Below, piece by piece: positions 14,063-63,140 of a stretch of DNA of 64,000 bases. The stretch's first letter is position 1. The number at the start of each line of letters is the position of its first letter. This DNA comes from Rallus limicola. Lineage: Eukaryota > Chordata > Aves > Gruiformes > Rallidae. The stretch spans positions 47,640,005-47,704,004 of the forward strand of contig JAKCOZ010000005.1 of assembly GCA_022605955.1 (NCBI GenBank), read 5' to 3'. The notes beneath the pieces are model-generated. The model made no database searches and was not told the origin of the DNA. It saw nothing but the letters and a program-made list of their open reading frames with translations. The position numbers and the translations under genes were made by a program.

Positions 14063-16027
14063 AGAATAGCTCCAAATATTGAGTTTGGAATAATTGTTAA
14101 GGAGTAGCTTCTGAGTAACAGTGGCCTTCCTGTGGATTTTGGGGATTGGAGCACTGGAGTTGCTCAACTGTGGGAACTTTCAGCTATTGGCACACTCTTC
14201 ACATATGTCAGTTAACTTCAGGGGGAGTTACCGTTTCATTAAGTGGAAGATGGTGTACAAGTCACCATACAGTTAACTGAAGGAACATTACCAGACAGTC
14301 TCTGGCAAGTGGCTGAAGATAAGTGGCTTCTTGCAGTGTCTCAGAGTTACTTTGCAGGTGTGCCTACATTCTTTGTACAAAAAACACAGTCTATTCAGGT
14401 CAGCTGCTTATCCATCTTCTATTTTCTGTTACACTGAAATCAACCTTTCAAACCTTCAAGGTCAGGATGATCTTGACTTGATGACAAGTACTCCAGGCAA
14501 GATGTGAGATCAGAACAGTTGAAAGCTGTTGATGAGCACATCCGAAGGGGAGGAGGGGGAAAAGACAACCCAAGCAAACAAAACACAGTTCCTTATACAG
14601 ACTGAGAACCTCATGTATTTCCAAAGAACCTCTTACTCTGCTAGAATAACAAGGATGACTTAAAATAGTCTAGCCACTTCAAAATAAATGGTGAAGAAGG
14701 TGTCTTGTCTTGTGAGGGTGTTTCTTGACCCTTTTAGTTGTCAGTCTTTAACTTCCTAGGTTAATACTAATTACAGCTTTAATGCTTCCTCTCCTTCCAT
14801 GCTGGTGTACTGTAAATCATTGTAATTGTATGCCCATTACCTGTATGATTATAGTCTCTATTGAAGCTTTGAATTTTGTGGGCTTCCATGTTCACAGCAC
14901 AGTATCCCAGTGTGAAATTGGGTGGTTACATATCAGGTTGAATCACTTGATGGGGCATTAGGAAAAGGTGTAACCACTCCGACTACTCAAGGCATCTGAG
15001 ACCTTTTACATTCAGGTCATAAACTTGGGTTACTTTCAGTATGCAAACTACACAGTCTTTTTTTTCAGGAGGAATTAGTAATTTATGTAGTTTAAAATAA
15101 AATATTAAAAAGTGTGTATATTCAGATAAAAAAAATAGAGGTGGCTTAAAGTACCCTCAACTTGTTTGCAACACTGGACAGGAATTTTGGTTTATATGTC
15201 AGAAAGTTGTTGCTCTCTTTAGGGATACCTGTCATTTAGCATCTTTTTCTAAGTATTGACTCTTCACTATCCAAGGTATCTTGGTGACACTGAAGTCTGT
15301 AACTGGTTATGGTGGTTTTTTTCATGTATGCTCCATTTTGTTCTGTGTTTTTCAGGGCTCTTATTTCACAGCTGCTTGTTTTGTGTTGGTTTTATTTTTT
15401 CCTGGAATTAATCATCAGAGCAATTCTGGGTACATAACTTAAAAACAATTGCCAGCTATTTTTAACCAAATATGTTCTCCAGGTTTGTTATAACTGAAGT
15501 ACTTTTGGAAGGAACTTCTGTTGGGGAGGGAGGAACTCCTCAAGCTTTTGTTTTCATAAGAAGTTTGTCAGGCATTTAAAAGGAGAGCAGCTCATTGTAG
15601 TCAATCAACTGTACTGAGGATATCTGTTCAGTTTATTAGATTGTACATGCATTTCTTAGGTTGTGTCTGCTTGTGTACAGTTGTACTATTTCAGATCCTT
15701 TGTTTGATAGTAGCTCTTGCTGCTAAGAAAATTTTAGCATTTTATGGAATAAAAAAAGTCATCAACTGGAAGAGGTAGGAGTAAGATGTGGAAATATTTA
15801 CAAAGGCAATCTAGTCTGTTTTTAACATGCTATTAGTGTCTTAGTAGTTCATATCTAACAATAAAAAGTCACTATGCAGAAATATAAAATGTGTTACAGT
15901 GTTAATTTATGGATGCTTTCTGTGGTGTGTTCACATTTCTTGCCTTAAGCTTAGTGCTGTAGCTCTGGGCCATTTTAGTTGCACATGAACTTTTGGATAT
16001 TCAGACCTGTAAAAATACAGGACTCCC

Positions 16028-16053
16028 TTTTTTTTTTTTTTTTTTTTTTTTTT
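16028..16053. repeat. Poly(T) tract, 26 nt
   Basis: T26 within PPP2R5C intronic DNA. No recognisable source element on either side. Confidence 0.8.
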
Positions 16054-17014
16054 AATGACTGGACAGTTACTTTTGTATTTCCTAAATATTGAAAGTTAAG
16101 GATCTGGTCCGGAAAGTTTTTGCTGCATGTGATGCTCTGTAATTTCACATGGGTTAGTCATCTGAACTGAGAAATAAAGAACATGCAGAATTATGTGGCA
16201 TCTGTTCTAGAACTGTTGAATTTAGTGGTACATAGTATGTATTTTAATTTGTCAACATGATACCGTTCTTTATAAACATCAGTCTAGTGTTAGTTCTTTC
16301 TTAACAGTAGCCTACATTTTATTTGGATTTAGTGATTTGTGGCTTGCGTTAATTTCAAATTATAATTGGTCTTTTTCTGTTGTTGTAAATGTGTTTTTGG
16401 AAGGTTCATTATTTTGGAAAATGCTGGTGTCAAAGTAGTGAGTGGTGGCTTTACTTGCTTATCAATTTCATATACGAAGTTTGAACATAACCTAGGTGTC
16501 CTTATCAAACAATAAAAATACCACTACACAAAGACTGAATAAGGCAAGTCAACTTTTGTTTCAAAAGGTTAAGTGTCTTTAACACTGATACTGACAATGA
16601 ATTATGAAGTGTTACTGAAAAAATACAAATAATACCCTTTTTCTTTCAATTTGTTATTGAAGATGAGGTAGCTTGGTCTGAGGTACCTGAAGCCTGTGAA
16701 ATACTTCTAACCAGTCTCACATAAAAGAGAAACCAAAATAGCTCCATCTGAGTGATGTTTAAACATGAGGTTTTGCTCAATTCTTTAATTTTGAGCATAT
16801 CTTATGTTAAGATATGCTTATCTGTTAATTTTTTTTATATCTTATATTCATCTTGAAGTATGACCTTCTCTGTAAGGGTAGTTTTGCAGTGCTGACTGCA
16901 GTTAACCAGACTCCTCCAAGTGCCTTAGATTGATAATGCAAGTGTAACTCTTGTACATGTGAAACAAACATTATTTCTAATGTTACAAATTGACCACATA
17001 GTTGGAGATCCTCA

Positions 17015-17197
17015 ATGCATCACTAGGTTGGAGAATACCTTTGAGATCTAGTCCAACCATACCTGTCCTCTACTAAACCGTATCTCTGAGCACCTCATCT
17101 ACCCATCTTTTAAATACATCCAGGGATGGTGACTCAATCATCTCCCTGGGCTGCCTGTTCCAAAGCATGATAACATTTTCTGTGAAGAATTGCTACA
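17015..17197 (-). mobile_element. CR1 3' UTR fragment, antisense
   Basis: The string AGTCCAACCATACCTGTCC, then CATCCAGGGATGGTGACTC and CTGGGCTGCCTGTTCCA, is the typical complemented CR1 3' UTR. No coding part remains. It sits about 230 bp upstream of a CR1 in the opposite orientation. Confidence 0.85.
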
Positions 17198-17429
17198 ATT
17201 TGTTTATAAATACTTCTTCTGTTAACAAAGTTTTTTTAAAAATGTTGCATATTCTTTCTGTGCCTAGACATGGTCACTGTGTGCCTGTTGTGTCATAGGA
17301 GGCATTCGATATAAAAATAGACTTTGTGAAGTGGCAGCTCCCAGGTCTAAGTGACTCTGGCCTAAATCTAATGCTGAAACTGAAGATCTACCTATTTATC
17401 TCTAAAATTAAAACCAGACTATTTCTGCA

Positions 17430-18316
17430 AAAGTGTGTCCTGTTTAACATCTTCATTGACGACCTGGAGGGCATAGCATCCACCCTCAGCAAGTACACCT
17501 ATGATACAAAGCTGGGAGGAGTGGCTGACACACAGGAACACTGCGCTGCCATCCAGCGAGACCTGGACAGGCTGGAAAGCTGGGCAGGGAGAAGGAACAA
17601 CCATTCATTTTAGTACAGGCTGGGGAATGACCTGCTGGAGAAGAGCTCTATGGAGAAGGACTTGGGGGTCCTGGTTGATGACAGGTTGGCCGTGAGCCAG
17701 CAGTGTGCACTGGTGGCTAAGAGAGCCAATGGGATCCTGGGGTGCATCAGGAGGAGTGTAGCCAGCAGGCCAAAGGAGGTGATCCTCTCCCTCTACTCTG
17801 CCCTGGTCAGGTCCCACCTGGAGTATTGGGTCCAGTTCTGGGCTCCCTGGTATAAAAAGGACAGGGATCTCCTGGAGAGAGTCCAAAGAAGGGCTACAAA
17901 GATGATGAAGGGCCTGGAGCATCTCCCCTGTGAGGAAAGGCTGAGTGAGCTGGGGCTGCTCAGCCTTGAGATGACTAAGGGGGGACCTAATTAATGTTTA
18001 TAATTATCTTAAGCATGGGATGCAGGGGGTAGTTGGCCAGCCCCTTTTCAGTGGTCTGTGGAGACAGGACAAGGGGCAATGGCTGCAAGTTGGAGCACAG
18101 GAAGTTCCGCACCAACATGTGGGAGAACTTTTCCCGTGAGGGTGACAGAGCCCTGGGACAGGCTGCCCAGGGAGGTGGTGGAGTCTCCTTCTCTGGAGAT
18201 ATTCAAGACCCGTCTGGACGCCTATCTGTGCAGTATGAGCTAGGGAGCTGCTTTGGCAGGGGGGTTGGACCCAATGATCTCTTGAGGTCCCTTCCAACCC
18301 CTATGATTCTGTGATA
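17430..18316 (+). mobile_element. CR1 LINE fragment, sense, in PPP2R5C intron, with 3' tail
   Basis: Closely similar to the 63.1-64.0 kb copy from [11 protein letters not shown] onward, and it continues to the CR1 3' end (CCTTCCAACCCCTATGATTCTGTGAT). The catalytic site is damaged: where YADD is expected the frame reads YTYD at about 17496. About 50 bp around the KCKVLHL block are deleted near 17590-17600, which breaks the frame. Several partial open frames cover the rest. A dead copy. Confidence 0.92.
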
Positions 18317-18609
18317 ATACTCTTTATGCAAACCAGGTTGTTTGGAGAATTCCTTAAGACATTATTTCAGGTATATATTTTTTTCCACCCAGTATCTATT
18401 TCTGGCAAAGGCAAGTATGTATCACCATTGCAATTTTGATAAATCATCCAGTCTTGTACAGTGTATTTTACTGGGGTTTGTAATCTGGACTGTCATATTC
18501 CTGAAAGTTGTTTGAAGATTCAGAAAATTCGTTTGTAGTCTTAAGTACTGCTATGTCTGTGTCTTGGGAAGTGAAAATGGGAAGAGGAGCGAAGTCCACT
18601 ACAATATAA

Positions 18610-43562
<24,953 letters not shown>

Positions 43563-44366
43563 ACTATTGCAGTAAAATATTATTTTGGAGGAAGAGTTGG
43601 TTTGTTTTTTTCTGGACTTGGTTCTACAGTAGAACTTATTTTTTGTGCCATACAAATCAGTTACACATAAAGTCAAAGCTTTCTTCAACCCAGTTCTGTA
43701 GGCAATAACTTAAGAGTATGCAGCTCAAGATTAGTAGTTCAAACAATGGTAAATTACCCAATTCCATATGCAGAATATCGGGTTGACTATAATCAAGTGG
43801 ACACAATTTCCCAGAGGTGTTACCATAGTACCAGCTAGCTGATAGCATTTAGTTTTTATAGTCACGTTTGAGAAAAGCATTCTGTATACACTTTCAGTCT
43901 AAATAAGGGAAAGACCAATAGTTGGTACTAATGGTAAATGTATGTTTTCAAAACAAAAATAACTTCAAATTTAAGTATTAAACTTTTTCTAGGATTTCTC
44001 AACTTTACAGTTGTTTCCACATTATTGCTGTCTTGTAATATACCAGCAGTTTTGAAAATACAGTTACTCTTTCGTATTATAAAACATGGCTTGCAAACTG
44101 GTAACCTTCATGACAATCCTCAATCATCATTCCTTTCTAAGAACTCTGTAAATTTATTTCTGCTTTACTTAGGATAAAGATACATATCTATATATACCAT
44201 GTCCTAATACTTTATGTATATTTAAAGCCATATTTTCCAGTCTTTAGTGTATAATACGGCACCAGTGTCCCAGATATGAGCTGGTAGAAATTTTCCTAAA
44301 TTGAAAATGTTTACTATGACTGGGAGTAGACTGAATATAAAATTTAATTTTAAGTTTTTTCAAGTC

Positions 44367-44372
44367 AATAAA
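44367..44372 (+). terminator. PPP2R5C: Proximal poly(A) signal of PPP2R5C
   Basis: AATAAA about 800 bp after the stop, followed by the T-rich CTCTTTCTCTGTTTT. It is a candidate for a short 3' UTR form. Confidence 0.4.
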
Positions 44373-46042
44373 ACACTCTTTCTCTGTTTTCTCCCTTATC
44401 TGAGCTTTTGATACTCAGCATTTTTCTTGGGCTCTAGGAGTTCAATATTGTGTGACAGATATCATGCGTGATTTCAGTTGCCTCAGTTTTTATCTGAAAG
44501 ATGAACATAACCTTTCAGGAAACATAACATCACAAGCTTATTAAACTAAGAAAAAGAACAGACCCTTAAATTCCATTCTGCTTCTTTTTAAATGAGTCTA
44601 AGAGCTGAGGAGATAGTGACCATAATTTTACCGTGAAAATATTTTTTGTTGTTGCTGTAAAGAGCACATGTGCTGCAAATACACCTCACAAGTGAACTGA
44701 AAATGCATCTGAGTTGCTGATGATCTTCAAATGCTGCTATATATTCCACAAGATTCCTTGCATGTAATGAGCTTTTTGTTGTAGATGGAAAAGCACGGGA
44801 GGAAAATCTCTTTTAAAATATAGTGCTTTGTCTTCAATATTTGATTTCTCTCAGGGTGGCCAGTATTTTTGACTTACTTATCCTGCTTACAAGCTGTTTG
44901 AGATGTGTTCTGCTATTCTAAATGGGTGATTAGTTTCTTTTGTCTCTGGCAGTAACATGATATAACTTAATGTTTAATGTCTTGATGCATAAAGAGATAA
45001 AAATGTGGCTTCTTTAAAAATAGGTTTGGTTTACTTTTTAAGGAAGTATAACATCTCCTGCATCCATTTAAAAACAGAAGTTGCGCAAAGCAGACATTCG
45101 TAGTAACCTTGTGCAGATGTAGTGCCTGCTGTTTGTTGGTTGCATTTAACATTCAGTTTCCAATATTTGTTGTCTACTGGAAGAAAATTGTGGGTGGTAA
45201 ATATTGGCTTACAACAACTAAATTTAAAGACCAGCCCAACCTTTAAGTGGAATGTCCACTGTGTCTGAAATAATTTCCTGTAAAACTTGAAAAGAATATG
45301 CTTTACCATTAGGATAAACTATATTAAAACAGTTTAAAGATGCCTTCTCCTTTTGAGGGAAAAAGGGTGCTTTTTTAATTGTGTAAAGCAATGTCTATGT
45401 ATTTTGATATACCATTGTTTGAACTTCCATCTTTAGCTGGTAGATTATCAGTTACCTTTGATTTTGGGTGTTCAGTATGTTTGTGCAAGAGGTTGCTGAA
45501 AGGAATTATTCTTATGTTACCCAAGGGAAAAAGAAAACCAACACCTATGTATCAATGTTTGATTGATTGTGTGATGCTCAACGTATAAGAACATCTTTCA
45601 CTGTCTAGATTTTATTTCTGTTCTTTATTGAAGATAAACACTCACCAAAATGGGAAATACTATGTTATTTTTAAAGGTTTAAAGTTCACCATAAATTCAT
45701 GTGTGAAGTTCTGGGCCACAGAACATTTGCTTAGGGAACATTCCAAAATCTGTCATCACTAATGGTTTAGCATGTTTATTATCAATATTTATATACTACT
45801 TATTCTGTACTAAACCATTCTAAAACTAATACAGCCCAAATAAAAAGAAAAATTAAAGTAGAATTTTGGTGACTGTTCTTCTTCATAAAGTTCTGTGTCT
45901 GACACCTTCCCCTGTTTTCAAAAATTACACCTGTACATCAGGAATGTCAAAAGTAATATTACAAGTGTCTTTTTAGTGTGGCTTTAGTATGGCTTCATTT
46001 TAATATTGTACATACATTGTACCTTGTTTTATGGTAATAAGT

Positions 46043-46096
46043 AATAAAAATGTAGACTTCATATTTTGTACAGAATCGTCCTGTGTACAGAATAAA
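46043..46096 (+). terminator. PPP2R5C: Distal poly(A) signal pair of PPP2R5C
   Basis: AATAAA hexamers at 46043-46048 and 46091-46096 lie in T/GT-rich sequence about 2.5 kb after the stop codon. A further AATAAA is at 46337-46342. Which one is used cannot be told from sequence. Confidence 0.55.
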
Positions 46097-47194
46097 AAGT
46101 TCCTAGAAACAGCAAAAATAGGTAAGTGGCACAATTATTTTTCATTAGACAATATCTGTAACATTATGCGTTAGTGGAATGTTAAGTTCAAATGTACCTA
46201 CATATTTTTTAACATTTTTGTAATTCAAATTTTTTTTTTTGTTCTGGCATTGTTTCTGAAGAACTTCATACACCTGCCATTTAATATGCATTTATCTAAT
46301 TTTAAAACTTTAAAAAAATGGTGTATTATATGGACAAATAAAGAACATGTGAATTTTACTTGCTCATTATGAAACTAAATTTAGTACAGGGTGTTGGGGG
46401 GGGGGGTGTTCACATTATCTTTTGCAGAATCAGTTGTACAAATTAAAATAATTTCATAAATTTCCAAAAAAGAAAAAATATTGAAAAGCTGTATAATGGA
46501 TATTTGATAGGACAAGCAGAACAGACAACTTTTAGAACAACTGTGAGTACTGGAAGGAATTTGATAACTCTCCTATCTAGAAATGCCATAGTATTTTCCC
46601 TGCAATGCTTCCATATTGACAGGCTTCAAGCAAATTAGTTATACAGTTGAGGATTATTGTGTGGTAGGTGGTACTGATGAGATGGCAAGGATGTGGGAAC
46701 CAACTGTGCTGACAGCATTGTCTTCCCGCTGGTATCCATAAAAGTTCCAAAGAACTAAGGAAATTACACAGAGCTGACTTTCAGTAAGTGGTGGGGAGGG
46801 GGGGGAGTGTAAGACTGGAGCAGTATCTGACTACTGACAGGAGTTACAAATTCAAGATTCGCTTTTGTAAAGGAAGTTTCTGCTTACTAAAAGAGTTTTC
46901 TGCATGAGCTCAAAAGTGAGCTCATCACATGCACTCCCAAGGTTAAACATTAATCAAAAACTGGGTAGTGAAACAGCTGAGGATTCAGTCATTCTGTTTA
47001 CAAAATAAGGGTCAAATACCTCTCAAAATACAGTGGTTTAAAGTACTGACTAGTGCCTTTTTTTCCTATATAAATACTTTAATCAGTGGCAAGTGTGTTC
47101 ATGAAGTTAATTTCGATCCTTTTTCTCTAAGCTCAAGGGCTTTAACCAAAAAACTTTTTTGTTACTGCTTTTTTGTTCTGGCTTCTTAGAAGTG

Positions 47195-48180
47195 GAAAGT
47201 GGAAAGGAAGGCATGGCTAGCTGGGTAGATGGAGAGCAGTGGATGCTGTCTACCTTGACTTCAAGGCTTCTGACACTGTCTCCTGTAACACCTTTATAGG
47301 CAAGCTTAGGAGGTGTGGGTCAGATGAGTGGTCAGAGAGGTGCACCCTCAGCAAGTTGCACAGAGCTGTGAGGAGTGGTTGATAGACCAGGAGGCTGTGC
47401 TACCTTGACAGGCTGGAAAGTTGGGTAGAGGGAAACCTAATAAAGTACAACAAGGGAAAGTTTCGGGTCCTGCATTTCAGGAGGAATGACCCCAGGCAAC
47501 AGTACCGATCAGGGGTTGACCTGGGAGGCAGTGCTGCGGAGAAGGGCCTTGGAGTCCTGCTGGACAAGAAGTTATCCACAGGCCAACAGTGTGCCCTTAT
47601 GGCCAAGAAAGCCAGTGAGTGGTACCTGGGGTGTGTTGAGAAGAGCGTGGCCAGCAGGTTTGAGAGAGAGAGGTTATTCTCCCCTCTATCCTGCCCTGGT
47701 GAGGCCATATCTGCAGTTCTGTGTCCAGTTCCAGACTCCCCAGTTCAAGAAAAACAGGGAGCTACTGGAGAGGGTCCAGTGTAGCAGAGGGGTTACAAGG
47801 ATGATGAGGGGACTGGAGCATCTCTCCTATGTTGGAAATGCTGGGGCTGTTTAGCCTGGAGAAAACTGATGTGATCGACACTTACATCTTAACAGGTGGG
47901 TGTCAATATGATGGGGCCAAACTCTTCTCAGTGGTGCCCAGTAACAGGACAACCAGTAACTGGCACAAACTGGAACACAGGAAGTTCCATCTCTATATGA
48001 GGAAAAATGCCTTCACTCAGAGGGTGACAGAGCACTGGGACAGGCTGCCCAGAGATGTTGTGGAAGATAGCCTAGACATGATTCTGTGCAGCCTGCTCTA
48101 GGTGATCCTGCTTTAGCAGGGCTTTGGACTAGATGATCTCCAGAGGTGCTTTCCAACCCTGACAGTTCTGGGATTGTGTA
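47195..48180 (+). mobile_element. CR1 LINE fragment, sense, intergenic
   Basis: It starts near VDAVYLDFKA(S)DTVS, jumps by an internal deletion past the YADD block to LDRLESWVEGN, then [20 protein letters not shown], and ends with the 3' UTR tail TTTCCAACCCTGACAGTTCTGGGATT. Frameshifts split it into at least three frames. It is more diverged than the 17.4 and 63.1 kb copies. Confidence 0.9.
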
Positions 48181-49574
48181 CTAGTGTAGCACAAGTATGC
48201 TTGGAGGTTTGTTGGTTTGCTTTAGGGAAACTTTCAGTACCTGAAAAATGTACTTCTAGGAGACAGCCTGGAATCGTTGCTATCCCAAGTATTTTTCTGG
48301 ATGCCATTATGGACCATCCACCTAAAAGTGGAGCATTCTGCTCCTTGGATCTTGTGCTTACTGTGCATAATGATTGCGGAGAGACTGCATAGAGCTAATT
48401 AAGAAATGCCATTCTAATTACCATATCATTGTCTCCCTGGATTATAGTTTCTTTCATATGATGAGACTTGGCTCGAGCTGTCTTTACCTTATGAAATAAA
48501 ACTTTGATGTAGCTAAAAGAAATTTCCCAAGAGAGAATTTACTGTGGAGCTAAGGAAGATAACATGTTATTCCTTCCACACATAATTGAGGAGCTTCCAC
48601 TGTTTTGCTTCCAGGTTTTCCACTGGGGAGAAGGGTTTTCACATAATTGCCTCCAGCTATTTTTAGGCATTTTTGTGACCCAGAAGATGATGCTTAGAGG
48701 GTTCATGCTAGCATAAAGGCCTTGCTATCATTACTTTTTTTGGTGCTATGGCTGTAGAAATAGAGATGCAAGAAGATTAAAAATGGGAAAGCAAGTTATT
48801 TGCTCTGATTGTTATTTGTTGGGGGGGGTTTCTTTGCCTTTGGACTCAAAGACTAGCAAATTATTATTATATGTAGGAAAAAAGACTTTTTTCTGAAGTT
48901 GTTTCTTTTATAACTTACACAAAAGGTTTTCTTTCTATATATCTTGTATGGCATTTACCAGGAACAAATCTTGTCTGTCTGGGCAAGTCCCAGTTCTCAC
49001 TCTGATTCTCTGAAATACTTATGTTTCCCATATAATTTAACTAAATATGTCATATTGGTAATCTTGCCTTTTTGGATGGCTGATTTTAAAGGCTTCTCAC
49101 ATACATGTGAATTGCATGAAAAAAAAATGTTCATAATCAACTAGGAGTAGACCAAGGCAAACTATTCTTCACCCTGACTGTGCAAGCTAAAGCTTTTTCT
49201 CTCCACAGAAAATCATGTGCAGAAAGCTAGTGTATCTTGTCTTGGCTTTGACTAACTTTATAACATCTTCCTTCTGCTCCCTTTGGCACAGTTGGAAGCA
49301 GCGGAAATAATTAAAGGAGTACAAAGTGTCTTACCCATTTTGGCTTTTAGTTGCAAGTAGGCTAGCGTTTAAATATCATAATCCTAGACATGTTCTTTAT
49401 ACCATAAAGTCTTGTCACATGTGGAGTGTTTTAAAACCTACAGTAAAGTGTGACTTGTTGGGGTTTTTTGACCCTATTTTCTCTGCAATTCAGCAGCAAT
49501 GTGTATACATAATTACTTGGATTATTATTTCCTATCTTTATCCTCCTTTGTTCTCCTTACTTTACTTGCCTGCC

Positions 49575-49716
49575 TCTGGGAGGGTTGAGTCACCTTCCCT
49601 GGATGTGTTTAAGAAATGGGTAGATGAGGTACCTAGGGATATGGTTTAGCCTAGGATGGGATTGTTTGGACTTCATGATCTTCAAAGGTTTTTTCCAACC
49701 TTGTGATTCTGTGAAT
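49575..49716 (+). mobile_element. CR1 3'-end fragment, sense, intergenic
   Basis: Contains the terminal CR1 text (CTTCATGATCTTCAAAGG, TTTTTCCAACCTTGTGATTC). Only the 3' UTR and the last codons (SPSLDVFKKWVD) remain. Confidence 0.85.
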
Positions 49717-50701
49717 TTTTCCTGGCAGCAAATTTGCAGTAATGAAATACTTTGTTTTTCATTGTAAGCTACAAAAATGCAGTGTCATTTTGGTGCAACA
49801 CATGACAGCTGTTTTAGAAGTATGAGCATGCTGGGACTTCAACCATCACTTCAGCTAACCTTCTCAGAGAAGTCAAGTTACACTCAAAAGATACTTAGGT
49901 TAGAGTATTATCAAACAAACATCCTGAAGGGCAGGATGTTAATTTAACCTGTGTTTTTTGGATGGTCCTGTACTGACACTACATGGAAGTAAAAAGCAGG
50001 TAATTCTTCTCCTCGCCTCCCTTGGAAAGGAGGCAGGCAGGACCAGATATGGGGTAGCCTTAGTGGAAATTAAACCACCTACCAAAGACAGCCTTTTTAA
50101 TATATTTTTTAAAAAATTAACTTTTATATATGTATAAAATGTAAATCTAAACAATCTGTGTATGGAAGAATAGTAGTGTGTGACCAAGAAAATGGAACTG
50201 AGTATTGTATTAAATGCTGTCTCTATAACTATATTGTATAAACAGAATATTCAGATTAGTACCTACCACAATTTTTCCTCATTGAAATTAAAATTTATCT
50301 TTTTTTAATGGGGTGAAAATGCAATCATTTTGGTAGGTTTTCAGTGAATCACCTCTGGTGCTTGTGATTGAAACTTGGGTGCTGAATTTTCCTTCAAGAC
50401 AAGAAGGTTTGAGATTTATGTTACCTAAGAAATGGGTGTTTTTTCAAAGTTAATCTGGAGTCCTAAACTCCTTAGGAGCCTACTTGAGTGTAGGCATGGG
50501 TTTTTCCAGATGGAAACAAAGGAGCTGGAGTATAGCTTTCTGCATTCCTGGTGTCCTAGCTGGACACATCTCAATGCTGAGCTATGCCTTACGTAATGGC
50601 TCACGGGTCAGGACTTCGTCGGGCAGGATATATCCTACCCCAGATAATTTCTGAACAGATCTGGCTGTGAGGGTCTCTGCACTTGCCTGTGTATCCACCT
50701 G

Positions 50702-50716
50702 AGGACGTGCACGTGG
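50702..50716. promoter_or_regulatory. E-box / tandem ACGTG element upstream of DYNC1H1
   Basis: GGACGTGCACGTGG contains a palindromic CACGTG E-box (50710-50715) next to a second ACGTG core. Such sites bind USF, MYC, CLOCK or HIF families. Binding is an inference. Confidence 0.35.
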
Positions 50717-50952
50717 GGTTCAGAGGCGGTTTTGTATGATTCGTTTGCTTGTTTTTATTATTCGTTTGTTTTTATTTTTTTATTACCCTTCTCCACCTCC
50801 CTCTGAACAAGAACATGACTTCTCAGCCTGGGTCTGTGCTTTTGGGGAGTATGCAAGCAGGATGTGAAGGGGTCGGTAGCTGCTCTCCAGCTGTGTCTAA
50901 CCTGCCCCACATGGCGACAACCGGGCCTGCAGCTTTATTCGTGGAAAAATAT

Positions 50953-50958
50953 CACGTG
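50953..50958. promoter_or_regulatory. Second CACGTG E-box upstream of DYNC1H1
   Basis: ATCACGTGTA, about 240 bp 3' of the first E-box and about 560 bp before the ATG. TCACGTG is the preferred core of USF and the MiT/TFE factors. Confidence 0.35.
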
Positions 50959-51517
50959 TACCGCCTATTCCTATAACTCCTGCGTTTATTTTTAACATGA
51001 AAACCAGTTTTTTCTACTTTGGACAAACAAGGCCTGGGGCTTCTTTGTCCTCCAAGGTATCGGTGGGCTGGGGGGGGGGGAGGGCGCAGCTAGCAGAACA
51101 CAGCTCACCCCGGCTGCGGGGACTTCTCCCCTTTCCCTGCCGCTCACCTCCCACGCTCTCCTTCCAGAAAGAATCGCTGTACTAAAGTACTTGTTAAATA
51201 CGGGGGCGGGGAGAGGCGTTGCGGCGGATGCTGCCTGGGCAGTGCTGTAGATCCCAGACCGCGCCGCGGCTCTCCGCCCCTTTTGCCCAGCAGCGGGGGG
51301 GGGGGGGGGAAATCTGCAGCCCGTTTCTCGCCGCGCCGGCCGCGGGGAGGCAGGTGGAGCCGCGCAGCGCGCCCGGACCGGGAGCCGCCCCCTCGGCGCG
51401 GCGGCAAGAGGCGTGGCGGACTGCCTTTCCCAGGCTTCCTCGCGGCGGGCGGGCCAGTGTCGGGGCGGCGGCTGAGCGGGCTGAGGGCGGTGCGCCTGCC
51501 CGTGTCCCTGCCTCGGC

Positions 51518-62972
<11,455 letters not shown>

Positions 62973-63140
62973 TAAGGCTCATTCAGCACATGGGCTAGAT
63001 CCTCCACTTTCAGTAAGAAATAGCTGATTTATTTTTACACTTTTTTGCAGTTTTTGTAAGTCTTTTTGGGTGTTCTAAAATAACTTGCAAGTGTGTTGAT
63101 TTGGAGGGGTGAGCGATGGATGGGGACAGAGGGAAAGTAA

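Larger units (their letters stand above)
43563..46360 (+). other. PPP2R5C: PPP2R5C 3' UTR (end not fixed)
   Basis: AT-rich sequence with no coding potential directly after the stop. It contains AATAAA signals at 44367, 45839, 46043, 46091 and 46337, and Pumilio-like TGTANAT motifs at 44147, 44215 and 46007. The dense cluster at 46043-46096 probably marks the main distal end. No repeats are recognised, in keeping with a transcribed and constrained UTR. The 3' boundary is an inference. Confidence 0.7.
46361..51054. other. Intergenic region between PPP2R5C and DYNC1H1
   Basis: About 4.7 kb with two CR1 fragments (47.2-48.2 and 49.6-49.7 kb), short G runs (46395, 46797) and two E-boxes near its 3' end. 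No gene seen on either strand. Confidence 0.75.
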
